DNA of 64,000 nucleotides from Euonymus europaeus (GCA_963580455.1 OY756971.1:11493001-11557000); one strand, 5' to 3'. Positions 1-12,720 are shown, numbered from the stretch's first letter. The notes: generated by a model not told the origin, from the letters alone. A program made the numbers and translations.

Positions 1-1655
1 TTGATCAACTTCAGACCATCAAAGTTGCTCGGTGTACACCTTTTAATGTTCTTCTATGTCAAATTTTACGAGTATAAGCTTCCTAGATTATTTCGATGCA
101 AAAACAATAACTTTCTACGATAAATGGACAAAGTCGTTAAAAGCTCCTCTATAGAGAGAGTTGATCAACTTTGGACTATCAAAGTTGCTCGGTGTACACT
201 TTTTAATGTTCTTCTATGTCAAATTTTACGAGTATAAGCTTCGTAGATTATTTCGATGCTAAAACCCCCAACATGCTATCACAAATGGACAAAATCGTTA
301 CAGGCTCCTCCATATAGAGAGTTGATCAACTTCGGACCATCAAAGTTGCTCGGTGTACATTTTTTATTGTGCATCTATGTCAAATTTTACGAGTATAAGC
401 TTCCAAGATTATTTCGATGCCAAAACAACATGCTATGACAAATGGACAAAATCGTTGAAGGCTCCTCCATAGAGAGAGTTGAGTAACTTCGGACCATCAA
501 AGTTGCTCGGTGTACACTTTTTAATGTTCTTCTATGTCAAATTTTACGAGTATAAGCTTCCTAGATTATTTCGATGCAAAAACCCCAACTTTCTATGACA
601 AATGCAGAAAATTGTTAAAGGCTCCTCTATATAGAGAGTTGATCAAATTCGGACCATCAAAGTTGATCGGTGTACATTTTTTATTGTGCATCTATGTCAA
701 ATTTTACGAGTATAAGCTTCCAAGATTATTTCGATGCCAAAACACCAACATGCTATGACAAATGGACAAAATTGTTGAAGGCTCCTCCATAGAGAGAGTT
801 GAGCTACTTCGGACCATCAAAGTTGCTCAGTAAACGCTTTTTATTGTTGTTCTATGTCAAATTTTATGAGTATAAGCTTCCTAGATTATTTCGATGCAAA
901 AACCCCAACATGCTATGTCAAATGGACAAAATCGTTAAAGGCTCCTCCATATAGAGAGTTGATCAACTTCAGACCATCAAAGTTGCTCGGTGTACACCTT
1001 TTAATGTTCTTCTATGTCAAATTTTACGAGTATAAGCTTCCTAGATTATTTCGATGCAAAAACACTAACTTTCTACGATAAATGGACAAAGCCGTTAAAA
1101 GCTCCTCTATAGAGAGAGTTGATCAACTTTGGACTATCAAAGTTGCTCGGTGTACACTTTTTAATGTTCTTCTATGTCAAATTTTACGAGTATAAGCTTC
1201 CTAGATTATTTCGATGCTAAAACCCCCAACATGCTATGACAAATGGACAAAATCGTTACAGGCTCCTCCATATAGAGAGTTGATCAACTTCGGACCATCA
1301 AAGTTGCTCGGTGTACATTTTTTAATGTTCTTCTATGTCAAATTTTACGAGTATAAGCTTCCTAGATTATTTCGATGCAAAAACACTAACTTTCTACCAT
1401 AAATGGACAAAGCCGTTAAAAGCTCTTCTATAAAGAGAGTTGAGCAAATTCGGACCATCAAAGTTGATCGGTGTACATTTTTTATTGTGCATCTATGTCA
1501 AATTTTACGAGTATAAGCTTCCAAGATTATTTCGATGCCAAAACACCAACATGCTATGACAAATGGACAAAATTGTTGAAGGCTCCTCCATAGAGAGAGT
1601 TGAGCTACTTCGGACCATCAAAGTTGCTCAGTAAACGCTTTTTTATTGTTGTTCT
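1..1655. repeat. Pentamer-type HOR block, two irregular copies (958 bp and ~802 bp)
   Basis: The start of the window (a monomer with CAGACCATC and GTGTACACC) recurs at 959, so the first unit is 958 bp, or six monomers. The unit from 854 to 1,655 is a five-monomer copy matching the 801-bp HOR at 16,965-19,368. The extra monomer in the first copy comes from a segment (418-670) that carries an ACC deletion (CCAAAACAACATG). That segment has its closest relative at about 11,092-11,340. Confidence 0.75.
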
Positions 1656-2237
1656 ATGTCAATTTTTATGAGTATAAGCTTCCTATATTATTTCGATGCA
1701 AAAATCCGAACTTTCTATGACAAATGGACAAAATTGTTAAAAGCTCCTCCATATAGAGAGTTGAGAAACTTCAGACCGTCAAAGTTGCTTCGTGTACACA
1801 TTTTATTGTTCTTTCATGCCAAATTTTACGAGTATAACCTTCAACATTATTTAATTGCCAAATCACCAACTTTCTATCACAAATGAACAAAGCCGTTAAA
1901 AGCTCCTCTGTAGAGAGAGCTGAGCAACTTCGGCCCATCAAAGTTGTACGATGTACACTTTTTAATGTTCTTCTATGTCAAATTTTACGAGTATAAGCTT
2001 CCTAGATTATTTTGATGCCAAAACACTAAGTTTCTATGACCATTGGACAAAATTGTTAAAAGCAACTCCATAGAGAGAGTTGAGCAACTTCGGATAACTA
2101 AAGTTTCTCGGTGTACTCTTTTTATTGTGCTTCTATGTCAAATTTTGCGAGTATAAGCTTCCAAGATTATTCCGATGCCAAAACACCAACTTTCTATGAC
2201 AAATGGACAAAACCGTTAAAAGCTCCTCCATAGAGAG

Positions 2238-2249
2238 AGTTGATCAACT
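2238..2249. other. 12-bp perfect palindrome AGTTGATCAACT, subfamily variant, example
   Basis: In monomers with GATCAAC instead of GAGCAAC, the left dyad arm becomes a self-complementary 12-mer. The variant is frequent in the first 20 kb and recurs once per HOR unit in the right half. It competes with the longer dyad, because the GATC change breaks pairing with the downstream arm unless that arm also reads GATC. Confidence 0.75.
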
Positions 2250-3518
2250 TCGGACCATCAAAGTTGCTTGGTGTACACTTTTTAATGTTCTTCTATGTCA
2301 AATTTTACGAGTATAAGCTTCCTAGATTATTTCGATGCAAAAACACTAACTTTCTACGATAAATGGACAAAGCCGTTAAAAGCTCTTCTATAAAGAGAGT
2401 TGAGCAAATTCGGACCATCAAAGTTGCTCGGTGTACATTTTTTATTGTGCATCTATGTCAAATTTTACGAGTATAAGCTTCCAAGATTATTTCGATGCCA
2501 AAACACCAACATGCTATGACAAATGGACAAAATCGTTGAAGGCTCCTCCATGGAGAGAGTTGTGCAACTTCGGACCATCAAAGTTGCTCGGTAAACACTT
2601 TTTATTGTTATTCTATGTCAAATTTTATGAGTATAAGCTTCCTAGATTATTTCGATGCAAAAATCCCAACTTTCTATGACAAATGCAAAAAATTGTTAAA
2701 AGCTCCACCATAGAGAGAGTTAAGAAACTTTGGACCGTCAAAGTTGCTTCGTGTACACATTTTATTGTTCTTTCATGCCAAATTTTACGAGTATAACCTT
2801 GAAGATTATTTAATTTCCAAAACACCAACTTTCTATCACAAATGAACAAAGCCGTTAAAAGCTCCTCCATAGAGAGAGTTGATCAACTTCGGACCATCAA
2901 AGTTGCTTGGTGTACACTTTTTAATATTCTTCTATGTCAAATTTTACAAGTATAAGCTTCCTAGATTATTTTGATGCAAAAACACTAACTTTCTACGATA
3001 AATGGACAAAGCCGTTAAAATCTCTTCTATAAAGAGAGTTGAGCAAATTCGGACCATCAAAGTTGCTCGGTGTACATTTTTTATTGTGCATCTATGTCAA
3101 ATTTTACGAGTATAAGCTTCCAAGATTATTTCGATGCCAAAACACCAACATGCTATGACAAATGGACAAAATCGTTGAAGGCTCCTCCATAGAGAGAGTT
3201 GTGCAACTTCGGACCATCAAAGTTGCTCGGTAAACACTTTTTATTGTTATTCTATGTCAAATTTTATGAGTATAAGCTTCCTAGATTATTTCGATGCAAA
3301 AATCCCAACTTTCTATGACAAATGCACAAAATTGTTAAAAGCTCCACCATAGAGAGAGTTGAGAAACTTTGGACCGTCAAAGTTGCTTCGTGTACACATT
3401 TTATTGTTCTTTCATGCCAAATTTTACGAGTATAACCTTGAAGATTATTTAATTGCCAAAACACCAACTTTCTATCACAAATGAACAAAGCCGTTAAAAG
3501 CTCCTCCGTAGAGAGAGT
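2240..3518. repeat. Tandem duplication of four monomers (2 x ~639 bp)
   Basis: 2,240-2,879 and 2,880-3,518 carry the same series of four monomer variants in the same order, including the rare GTTGTGCAAC and the GAAACTTTGGACCGTC monomer. The corresponding module at 19,950-20,600 has only one copy. The two halves differ by scattered substitutions, so the duplication is not brand new. Confidence 0.8.
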
Positions 3519-3592
3519 TGAGCAACTTCGGACCATCAAAGTTGCACGATGTACACTTTTTAATGTTCTTCTATGTCAAATTTTACGAGTAT

Positions 3593-3752
3593 AAGCTTCC
3601 TAGATTATTTTGATGCCAAAACACCAACTTTCTATGACCATTGGACAAAATTGTTAAAAGCTCCTCCATAGAGAGAGTTGAGCAACTTTGGACCATCAAA
3701 GTTGCTCGGTGTACACTTTTTATTGCGCTTCTATGTCAAATTTTACGAGTAT
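3593..3752 (+). repeat. Representative 160-bp satellite monomer
   Basis: This unit runs from one HindIII site to the base before the next and is exactly 160 bp, close to the consensus. In monomer coordinates: AAGCTT at 1-6; TTTCG-like core near 16-20 (here TTTTG); CCAAAACACC near 24-33; CTATGACAAAT-like segment near 40-50; CATAGAGAGAG at 75-85; dyad arms at 88-96 and 107-115; GTGTACAC at 117-124; CTATGTCAAAT at 139-149; TTTTACGAGTAT at 149-160. The phase is arbitrary, chosen because the HindIII site is present in most monomers. Confidence 0.9.
3680..3707. other. 9-bp inverted repeat (dyad symmetry) inside the monomer, example
   Basis: GAGCAACTT at 3680-3688 is the perfect reverse complement of AAGTTGCTC at 3699-3707, separated by 10 nt. 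The same pair occurs in many monomers across the window. At 21726-21753 the two arms are intact although the loop differs. Other subfamilies break one arm (for example those with GAGCAACCTC or GAGCAAGTT). It could extrude a small hairpin. Whether it has a function is not shown by the sequence. Confidence 0.8.
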
Positions 3753-5039
3753 AAGCTTCTTAGATTATTCCGATGCCAAAACAGCAACTTTCTATGACAA
3801 ATGGACAAAACAGTTAAAAGCTCCTCCTTAGAGAGAGTTGATCAACTTCGGACCATCAAAGTTGCTCGGTGTACACTTTTTAATGTTCTTCTATGTCAAA
3901 TTTTACGGGTATAAGCTTTCCTAAATTATTCCGATGCCAAAACACCAACTTTCTATGACAAATGGACAAAACCGTTAAAAGCTCCTCCATAGAGAGAGTT
4001 GATCAACTTCGGACGATCAATGTTGCTCGGTGTACACTTTTAATGTTCTTCTATGTCAAATTTTACGAGTATAAGCTTCCTAGATTATTTCGATGCAAAA
4101 ACCCCCAACATTCTATGACAAATGCAGAAAATTGTTAAAAGCTCCTCCACAGAGAGTGTTGAGCAACTTCGGACCATCAATGTTGTGTGTACACCTTTTA
4201 TTGTTCTTCCATTTGAAATTTTACGAGTATAAGCGTCAAGATTAATTAGTTTCCAAAACACCAACTTTCTATGAGAAATGGACAAAGCCATTAAAAGCTC
4301 CTCCATAGAGAGAGTTCAGCAAGTTCGGACCATCAAAGTTGCTTGGTGTACACTTTGTATTGTTTTTCTATGTCAAATTTTATGAGTATAAGCTTCCTAG
4401 ATTGTTTCGATGCCAAAACACCAAGTTTCTATGAGAAATGTACAAAATTGTTAAAAGCTCCTCTATAGAGAGAGTTGAGCATTTTCGAACCGTCAAAGTT
4501 GCTCGGTGAAACTTTTTATTGTGCTTATATGTCAAATTTTACGAGTATAAGCTTCGAAAATTATTTCAATGCCAAAACACCAACTTTCTATCACAAATGG
4601 ACAAAACCGTTAAAAGCTTCTCCATAGAAAGATTTGAGCAACTTCGAAACAGAAAAGTTGCTCGGTGTACACTTTTTATTGTGCTTCTATGTCAAATTTT
4701 ACGAGTATAAGCTTCCAAGATTATTTTGATGCAAATCACCAACATGCTATGACAAATGAACAAAATCGTTAAACGCTCCTCCATAGAGAGAGTTAATCAA
4801 CTTCGGACCATCAAAGTTGCACGGTGTACACTTTTTAAAGTTCTTCTATGTCAAATTTTACGAGTATAAGCTTCCTAGATTATTTTGATGCCAAAACACC
4901 AACTTTCTATGACCATTAGACAAAATTGTTAAAAGCTCCTCCATAGAGAGAGTTGAGCAACTTTGGACCATCAAAGTTGCTCGGTGTACACTTTTTATTG
5001 CGCTTCTATGTCAAATTTTACGAGTATAAGCTTCTTAGA

Positions 5040-8000
5040 TTATTTCGATGCCAAAACATCAAGTTTCTATGAGAAATGTACAAAATTGTTAAAAGCTCCT
5101 CCATAGAGAGAGTTGAGTAACTTCGAACCATCAAAGTTCTCGGTGTACACTTTTTATTATGCTTCAATGTTAAATTTTACGTGTATAAAGCTTCCTAGAT
5201 TATTTCGATGCAAAAACCCCAACTTTCAATGACAAATGCACAAAATTGTTAAAAGCTCCTCCATAGAGAGTGTTGAGCAACTTCGGACCATCAATGTTGT
5301 GTGTACACCTTTTATTGTTCTTCCATTTGAAATTCTACGAGTATAAGCGTCAAGATTAATTAATTGCCAAAACACCAACTTTCTATGAGAAATGGACAAA
5401 GCCATTAAAAGCTCCTCCAAAGAGAGAGTTCAGCAAGTTCGGACCATCAAAGTTGCTTGGTGTAAACTTTGTATTGTTTTTCCATGTCAAATTTTATGAG
5501 TATAAACTTCCTTGATTATTTCGATGCCAAAACACCAAGTTTATATGAGAAACGTACAAAATTGTTCAAAGCTCCTCTATAGAGAGAGTTGAGCATTTTT
5601 GAACCATCAAAGTTGCTCGTTGAAACTTTTTATTGTGCTTCTATGTCAAATTTTACGAGTATAAGCTTCCAACATTATTTCGATGCCAAAACACCAATTT
5701 CTATAACAAATAGACAAAACCGTTCAAAGCTCCTCCATAGAGAGAGTTGAGCAACTTCGAACCAGAAAAATGCTCTGTATACAATTTTTAATGTTCTTCT
5801 ATGTCAAATTTTATGAGTATAAGCTTCCTCGATTATTTCGATGCAAAAACCCCAACTTTCTATGACAAATGTACAAAATTGTTAAAAGCTCTTCATAGAG
5901 AGTGTTGAGCAACTTCGGACCATCAATGTTGTGTGTACACCTTTTATTGTTCTTCCATTTGAAATTTTACGAGTATAAGCGTCAGGATTAATTAATTGCC
6001 AAAACACCAACTTTCTATGAGAAATGGACAAAGCCATTAAAAGCTCCTCCATAGAGAGAGTTCAGCAAGTTCGGATCATCAAAGTTGCTTGGTGTACACT
6101 TTGTATTGTTTTTCTATGTCAAAATTTTATGAGTATAAGCTTCCAATATTATTTCGATGCCAAAACACCAAGTTTCTATGAGAAATGTACAAAATTGTTA
6201 AAAGCTCCTCCATAGAGAGAGCTGAGTAACTTCGGACCATCAAAGTTGTTCGGTTTACAATTTTTATTGTGCTTCTATGTTAAATTTTACGAGTATAAAG
6301 CTTCCTAGATTAATTCGATGCAAAAACCCGAACTTTCAATGACAAATGCATAAAATTGTTAAAAGCTCCTCCATAGAGAGTGTTGAGCAACTTCGGACCA
6401 TCAATGTTGTGTGTACACCTTTTATTGTTCTTCCATTTGAAATTCTACGACTATAAGCGTCAAGATTAATTAATTGCCAAAACACCAACTTTCAACGAGA
6501 AATGGACAAAGCCATTAAAAGCTCCTCCAAAGAGAGAGTTCAGAAAGTTCGGACCATCAAAGTTGCTTGGTGTACACTTTGTATTGTTTTTCTATGTCAA
6601 ATTTTATGAGTATAAGCTTCCTATATTATTTCGATGCCAAAACACCAAGTTTCTATGAGAAATGTACAAAATTGTTAAAAGCTCCTCCATAGAGAGAGTT
6701 GAGTAACTTCGGACCATCAAATTTGCTCGGTGTACACTTTTTATTGTGCTTCTATGTTAAATTTTACGAGTATAAAGCTTCCTAGATTATTTCGATGCAA
6801 AAACCCCAACTTTCAATGACAAATGCACAAAATTGTTAATAGCTCCTCCATAGAGAGTGTTGAGCAACTTCGGACCATCAATGTTGTGTGTACACCTTTT
6901 ATTGTTCTTCCATTTGAAATTCTACGAGTATAAGCGTCAAGATTAATTAATTGCCAAAATACCAACTTTCTATGAGAAATGGACAAAGACATTAAAAGCT
7001 CCTCCAAAGAGAGAGTTCAGCAAGTTCGGACTATCAAAGTTGCTTGGTGTACACTTTGTATTGTTTTTCTATGTCAAATTTTATGAGTATAAGCTTCCTA
7101 TATTATTTCGATGCCAAAACACCAAGTTTCTATGAGAAATGTACAAAATTGTTAAAAGCTCCTCCATAGAGAGAGCTGAGTAACTTCGGACCATCAAAGT
7201 TGTTCGGTTTACACTTTTTATTGTGCTTCTATGTTAAATTTTACGAGTATAAAGCTTCCTAGATTAATTCGATGCAAAAACCCGAACTTTCAATGACAAA
7301 TGCATAAAATTGTTAAAAGCTCCTCCATAGAGAGTGTTGAGCAACTTCGGACCATCAATGTTGTGTGTACACCTTTTATTGTTCTTCCATTTGAAATTCT
7401 ACGAGTATTAGCGTCAAGATTAATTAATTGCCAAAACACCAACTTTCTATGAGAAATGGACAAAGACATTAAAAGCTCCTCCAAAGAGAGAGTTCAGCAA
7501 GTTCGGACTATCAAAGTTGCTTGTTGTACACTTTGTATTGTTTTTCTATGTCAAATTTTATGAGTATAAGCTTCCTATATTATTTCGATGCCAAAACACC
7601 AAGTTTCTATGAGAAATGTACAAAATTGTTAAAAGCTCCTCCATAGAGAGAGCTGAGTAACTTCGGACCATCAAAGTTGTTCGGTTTACACTTTTTATTG
7701 TGCTTCTATGTTAAATTTTACGAGTATAAAGCTTCCTAGATTAATTCGATGCAAAAACCCCAACTTTCAATGACAAATGCATAAAATTGTTAAAAGCTCC
7801 TCCATAGAGAGTGTTGAGCAACTTCGGCCATCAATGTTGTGTGTACACATTTTATTGTTCTTCCATTTGAAATTTTATGAGTATAAGCGTCACGATTAAT
7901 TAATTGCCAAAACACCAACTTTCTATGGGAAATGGACAAAGCCATTAAAAGCTCCTCCATAGAGAGAGTTCAGCAAGTTCGGACCATCAAAGTTACTTGG

Positions 8001-9790
8001 TGTATACTTTGTATTGTTTTTCTATGTCAAATTTTATGAGTATAAGCTTCCTATATTATTTCGATGCCAAAACACCAAGTTTCTATGAGAAATGTACAAA
8101 ATTGTTAAAAGCTCCTCCATAGAGAGAGTTGAGTAACTTCGGGCCATCAAAGTTGCTCGGTGTACATTTTTTATTTTGCTTTTTTGTCAAATTTTACGAG
8201 TATAAGCTTCCTAGTTTATTTCGATGCAAAAACCCCAAATTTCAATGACAAATGCACAAAATTGTTAAAACCTCCTTCATAGAGAGTGTTGAGCAACTTC
8301 GGACCATCAATGCTGTGTGTACACCTTTTATTGTTCTTCCATTTGAAATTCTACGAGTATAAGCGTCAAGATTAATTAATTGCCAAAACACCAACTTTCT
8401 ATGAGAAATGGACAAAGCCATTAAAAGCTCCTCCATAGAGAGAGTTCAGCAAGTTCGGACCATCAAAGTTGCTTGGTGTATTCTTTTTATTATTTTTCTA
8501 TGTCAAATTTTATGAGTATAAGCTTCCTATATTATTTCGATGCCAAAACACCAAGTTTCTATGAGAAATGTACAAAATTGTTAAAAGCTTCTCCATAGAG
8601 AGAGTTGAGTAACTTCGGACCATCAAAGTTGCTCGGTGTACACTTTTTATTGTGCTTCTATGTTAAATTTTACGTGTATAAAGCTTCCTAGATTATTTCG
8701 ATGCAAAAACCCCAACTTTCAATGACAAATGCACAAAATTATTAAAAGCTCCTCCATAGAGAGTGTTGAGCAACTTCGGACCATCAATGTTGTGTGTACA
8801 CCTTTTATTGTTCTTCCATTTGAAATTCTACGAGTATAAGCGTCAAGATTAATTAATTGCCAAAACACCAACTTTCTATGAGAAATGGACAAAGCCATTA
8901 AAAACTCCTCCAAAGAGAGAGTTCAGCAAGTTCGGACCATCAAAGTTGCTTGGTGTACACTTTCTATTGTTTTTCCATGTCAAATTTTATGAGTATAAGC
9001 TTCCTAGATTATTTCGATGCCAAAACACCAAGTTTATATGAGAAATGTACAAAATTGTTCAAAGCTCCTCTATAGAGAGAGTTGAGCATTTTTGAACCAT
9101 CAAAGTTGCTCGTCGAAACTTTATATTGTGCTTCTATGTCAAATTTTACGAGTATAAGCTTCCAACATTATTTCGATGCCAAAACACCAATTTCTATAAC
9201 AAATGGACAAAACCGTTCAAAGCTCCTCCATAGAGAGAGTTGAGCAACTTCGAACCAGAAAAATGCTCTGTATACACTTTTTAATGTTCTTCTATGTCAA
9301 ATTTTACGAGTATAAGCTTCCTCGATTATTTCGATGCAAAAACCCCAACTTTCTATGACAAATGTACAAAATTGTTAAAAGCTCCTTCATAGAGAGTGTT
9401 GAGCAACTTCGGACCATCAATGTTGTGTGTACACCTTTTATTGTTCTTCCATTTGAAATTCTACGAGTATAAGCGTCAAGATTAATTAATTGCCAAAACA
9501 CCAACTTTCTATGAGAAATGGACAAAGCCATTAAAAGCTCCTCCATAGAGAGAGTTCAGCAAGTTCGGACCATCAAAGTTGCTTGGTGTACACTTTTTAT
9601 TGTTTTTCTATGTCAAATTTTATGAGTATAAGCTTCCTATATTATTTCGATGCCAAAACACCAAGTTTCTATGAGAAATGTACAAAATTGTTAAAAGCTC
9701 CTCCATAGAGAGAGTTGAGTAACTTCGGACCATCAAAGTTGTTCGGTGTACACTTTTTACTGTGCTTCTATGTTAAATTTTACGTGTATA
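5040..9790. repeat. 477-bp trimer HOR block with two four-monomer excursions
   Basis: Three monomer types alternate: one with CAAGTTTCTATGAGAAATG and GAGTAAC; one with CAATGACAAATGCA or TA, GAGTGTTGAG and a 3-bp deletion at ATGTTGTGTGTAC; and one with AAGCGTCAAG, TTAATTAA and CAGCAAGTTC. The second type starts near 5,209, 5,841, 6,318, 6,795, 7,272, 7,750, 8,226, 8,701 and 9,333. Spacing is 477 bp except for two ~630-bp intervals (5,209-5,841 and 8,701-9,333), where a fourth monomer is present. The odd length comes from the 157-bp middle monomer. Confidence 0.85.
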
Positions 9791-12660
9791 AGCTTCCTAG
9801 ATTATTTCGATGCAAAAACACTAACGTTCTACGATAAATGGACAAAGCCGTTAAAAGCACTTCTATAAAGAGAGTTGAGCAAATTCGGACCATCAAAGTT
9901 GCTCGGTGTACATTTTTTATTGTGCATCTATTTCAAATTTTACGACTATAAGCTTCCAAGATTATTTCGATGCCAAAACACCAACATGCTATGACAAATG
10001 GACAAAATCGCTGAAGGCTCCTCCATAGAGAGAGTTGAGCAACTTCGAACCAGAAAAATGCTCTGTATACACTTTTTAATGTTCTTCTATGTCAAATTTT
10101 ACGAGTATAAGCTTCCTAGATTATTTCGATGCAAAAACCCCAACTTTCTATGACAAATGCACAAAATTGTTAAAGGCTCCTCCATATAGAGAGTTGATCA
10201 ACTTCGGACCATCAAAGTTGCTCGGTGTACACTTTTTAATGTTCTTCTATGTCAAATTTTACGAGTATAAGCTTCCTAGATTATTCCAATGCCAAAACAC
10301 CAACTTTCTATGACAAATGGACAAAACCGTTAAAAGCTCCACCATAGAGAGAGTTGATCAACTTCGGACCATCAAAGTTGCTCGGTGTACACTTTTTAAT
10401 GTTCTTTTATGTCAAATTTTACGAGTATAAGCTTCCTAGATTATTTCGATGAAAAACACTAACTTTCTACGATAAATGGACAAAGCCGTTAAAAGCTCTT
10501 CTATAAAGAGAGTTGTGCAAATTCGGACCATCAAAGTTGCTTGGTGTACACTTTTTAATGTTCTTCTATGTCAAATTTTACGAGTATAAGCTTCCTAGAT
10601 TATTTCGATGCAAAAACACTAACTTTCTACGATAAATGGACAAAGCCGTTAGAAGCTCTTCTATAAAGAGAGTTGAGCAATTTCGGACCTTCAAAGTTGC
10701 TCGGTGTACACTTTTTAATGTTCTTCTATGTCAAACTTTACGAGTATAAGCTTCCTAGATTATTTCGATGCAAAAACCCCAACATGCTATGACAAATGGA
10801 CAAAATCGTTAAAGGCTTCTCCATATAGAGAGTTTATCAACTTCGGACCATCAAAGTTGCTCGGTGTACACTTTTTAATGTTCTTCTATGTCAAATTTTA
10901 CGAGTATAAGCTTCCTAGATTATTTCGATGCAAAAACACTAACTTTCTACGATAAATGGACAAAGCCGTTAAAAGCTCTTCTATAAAGAGAGTTGAGCAA
11001 TTTCGGACCTTCAAAGTTGCTCGGTGTACATTTTTTATTGTGCATCTATGTCAAATTTTACGAGTATAAGCTTCCAAGATTATTTCGATGCCAAAACAAC
11101 ATGCTATGACAAATGGACAAAATCGTTGAAGGCTCCTCCATAGAGAGAGTTGAGTAACTTCGGACCATCAAAGTTGCTCGGTGTACACTTTTTAATGTTC
11201 TTCTATGTCAAATTTTACGAGTATAAGCTTCCTAGATTATTTCGATGCAAAAACCACAACTTTCTATGATAAATGCAGAAAATTGTTAAAGGCTCCTCTA
11301 TAAAGAGAGTTGATCAAATTCGGACCATCAAAGTTGATCGGTGTACACTTTTTAATGTTTTTCTATGTCAAATTTTATGAGTATAAGCTTCCTAGATTAT
11401 TCCGATGCCAAAACACCAACTTTCTATGACAAATGGACAAAACCTTTAAAAGCTCCTCCATAGAGAGAGTTGATCAACTTTGGACAATCAAAGTTGCTCG
11501 GTGTACACTTTTTAATGTTCTTCTATGTCAAATTTTATGAGTATAAGCTTCCTTGATTATTTCGATTCAAAAACCCTAACATGCAATGACAAATGGACAA
11601 AATCGTTAAAGGCTCCTCCATATAGAGAGTTGATGAACTTCGGACCATCAAAGTTGCTCGGTGTACACTTTTTAATGTTCTTCTATGTCAAATTTTACGA
11701 GTATAAGCTTCCTAGATTATTTCGTTGCAAAAACACTAACTTTCTACGATAAATGGACAAAGGCGTTAAAAGCTCTTCTATAAAGAGAATTGAGCAAATT
11801 CGGACCATCAAAGTTGCTCGGTGTACATTTTTTGATGTGCATCTATGTCAAATTTTACGAGTATAAGCTTCCAAGATTATTTCGATGCCAAAACAACAAC
11901 ATGCTATGACAAATGGACAAAATCGTTGGAGGCTCCTCCATAGAGAGAGTTGAGCAACTTCGGACCATCAAACTTGCTCGGTAAACAATTTTTATTGTTG
12001 TTCTATGTCAAATTTTACGAGTATAAGCTTCCTAGATTATTTTGATGCCAAAACACCAACTTTCTTTGACCGTTGGACAAAATTGTTAAAAGCTCCTCCA
12101 TAGAGAGAGTTGAGCAACTTCGGACAATTAAAGTTCCTCGGTGTACTCTTTTTATTGTGCTTGTATGTCAAATTTTACGAGTATAAGCTTCGAAGATTAT
12201 TCCGATGCCAAAACACCAACTTTCTACGACAAATGGACAAAACCGTTAAAAGCTCCTCCATAGAGTGAGTTGATCAACTTCAAACCATCAAAGTTGCTCG
12301 GTGTACACTTTTTAATGTTCTTCTATCTAAAATTTTATGAGTATAAGCTTCCTAGATTATTTCGATGCAAAAACACTAACTTTCTACGATAAATGGACAA
12401 AGCCGTCAAAAGCACTTCTATAAAGAGAGTTGAGCAAATTCGGACCATCAAAGTTGTCGGTGTACATTTTTTATTGTGCATCTATGTCAAATTTTACGAG
12501 TATAAGCTTCCAAGATTATTTCGATGCCAAAACACCAACATGCTATGACAAATGGACAAAATCGTTGAAGGCTCCTCCATAGAGAGAGTTGAGCAACTTC
12601 GGACCATCAAAGTTGCTCGGTGTAAACTTTTTAATGTTCTTCTATGTCAAATTTTACGAG
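9790..12660. repeat. Mosaic satellite segment, no regular HOR
   Basis: Monomers from several neighbouring families are mixed. Around 10,040-10,170 a piece of the trimer block (with GAACCAGAAAAATGC) passes into a monomer of the 1,440-bp family. 11,092-11,340 resembles 418-670. 12,020-12,230 resembles the TGACCATTGGAC monomers at 1,995-2,210. The segment looks like a patchwork of exchange products. Confidence 0.65.
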
Positions 12661-12720
12661 TATAAGCTTCCTAGATTATTTCGATGCTAAAACCCCAACA
12701 TGTAATGACAAATGGACAAA

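Larger units (their letters stand above)
1656..4860. repeat. Distinctive satellite module, copy 1
   Basis: This run of diverged monomers has private variants such as TGACCATTGGAC, CGGATAACTAAAG and GTTGTGCAAC. It is colinear with 19,369-22,270. Offsets are 17,713 bp up to about 2,880, 17,074 after an internal 639-bp duplication, 17,090 after a 17-bp insertion in the second copy, and about 17,410 after two extra monomers there. No ordered HOR of its own is apparent beyond the 639-bp duplication. Confidence 0.75.

Noticed and set aside
2700..2870. Possible promoter or TATA-like elements in AT-rich parts
   Set aside because: AT-rich words recur in every monomer without any associated gene or strand-specific signal, so nothing distinguishes a promoter.
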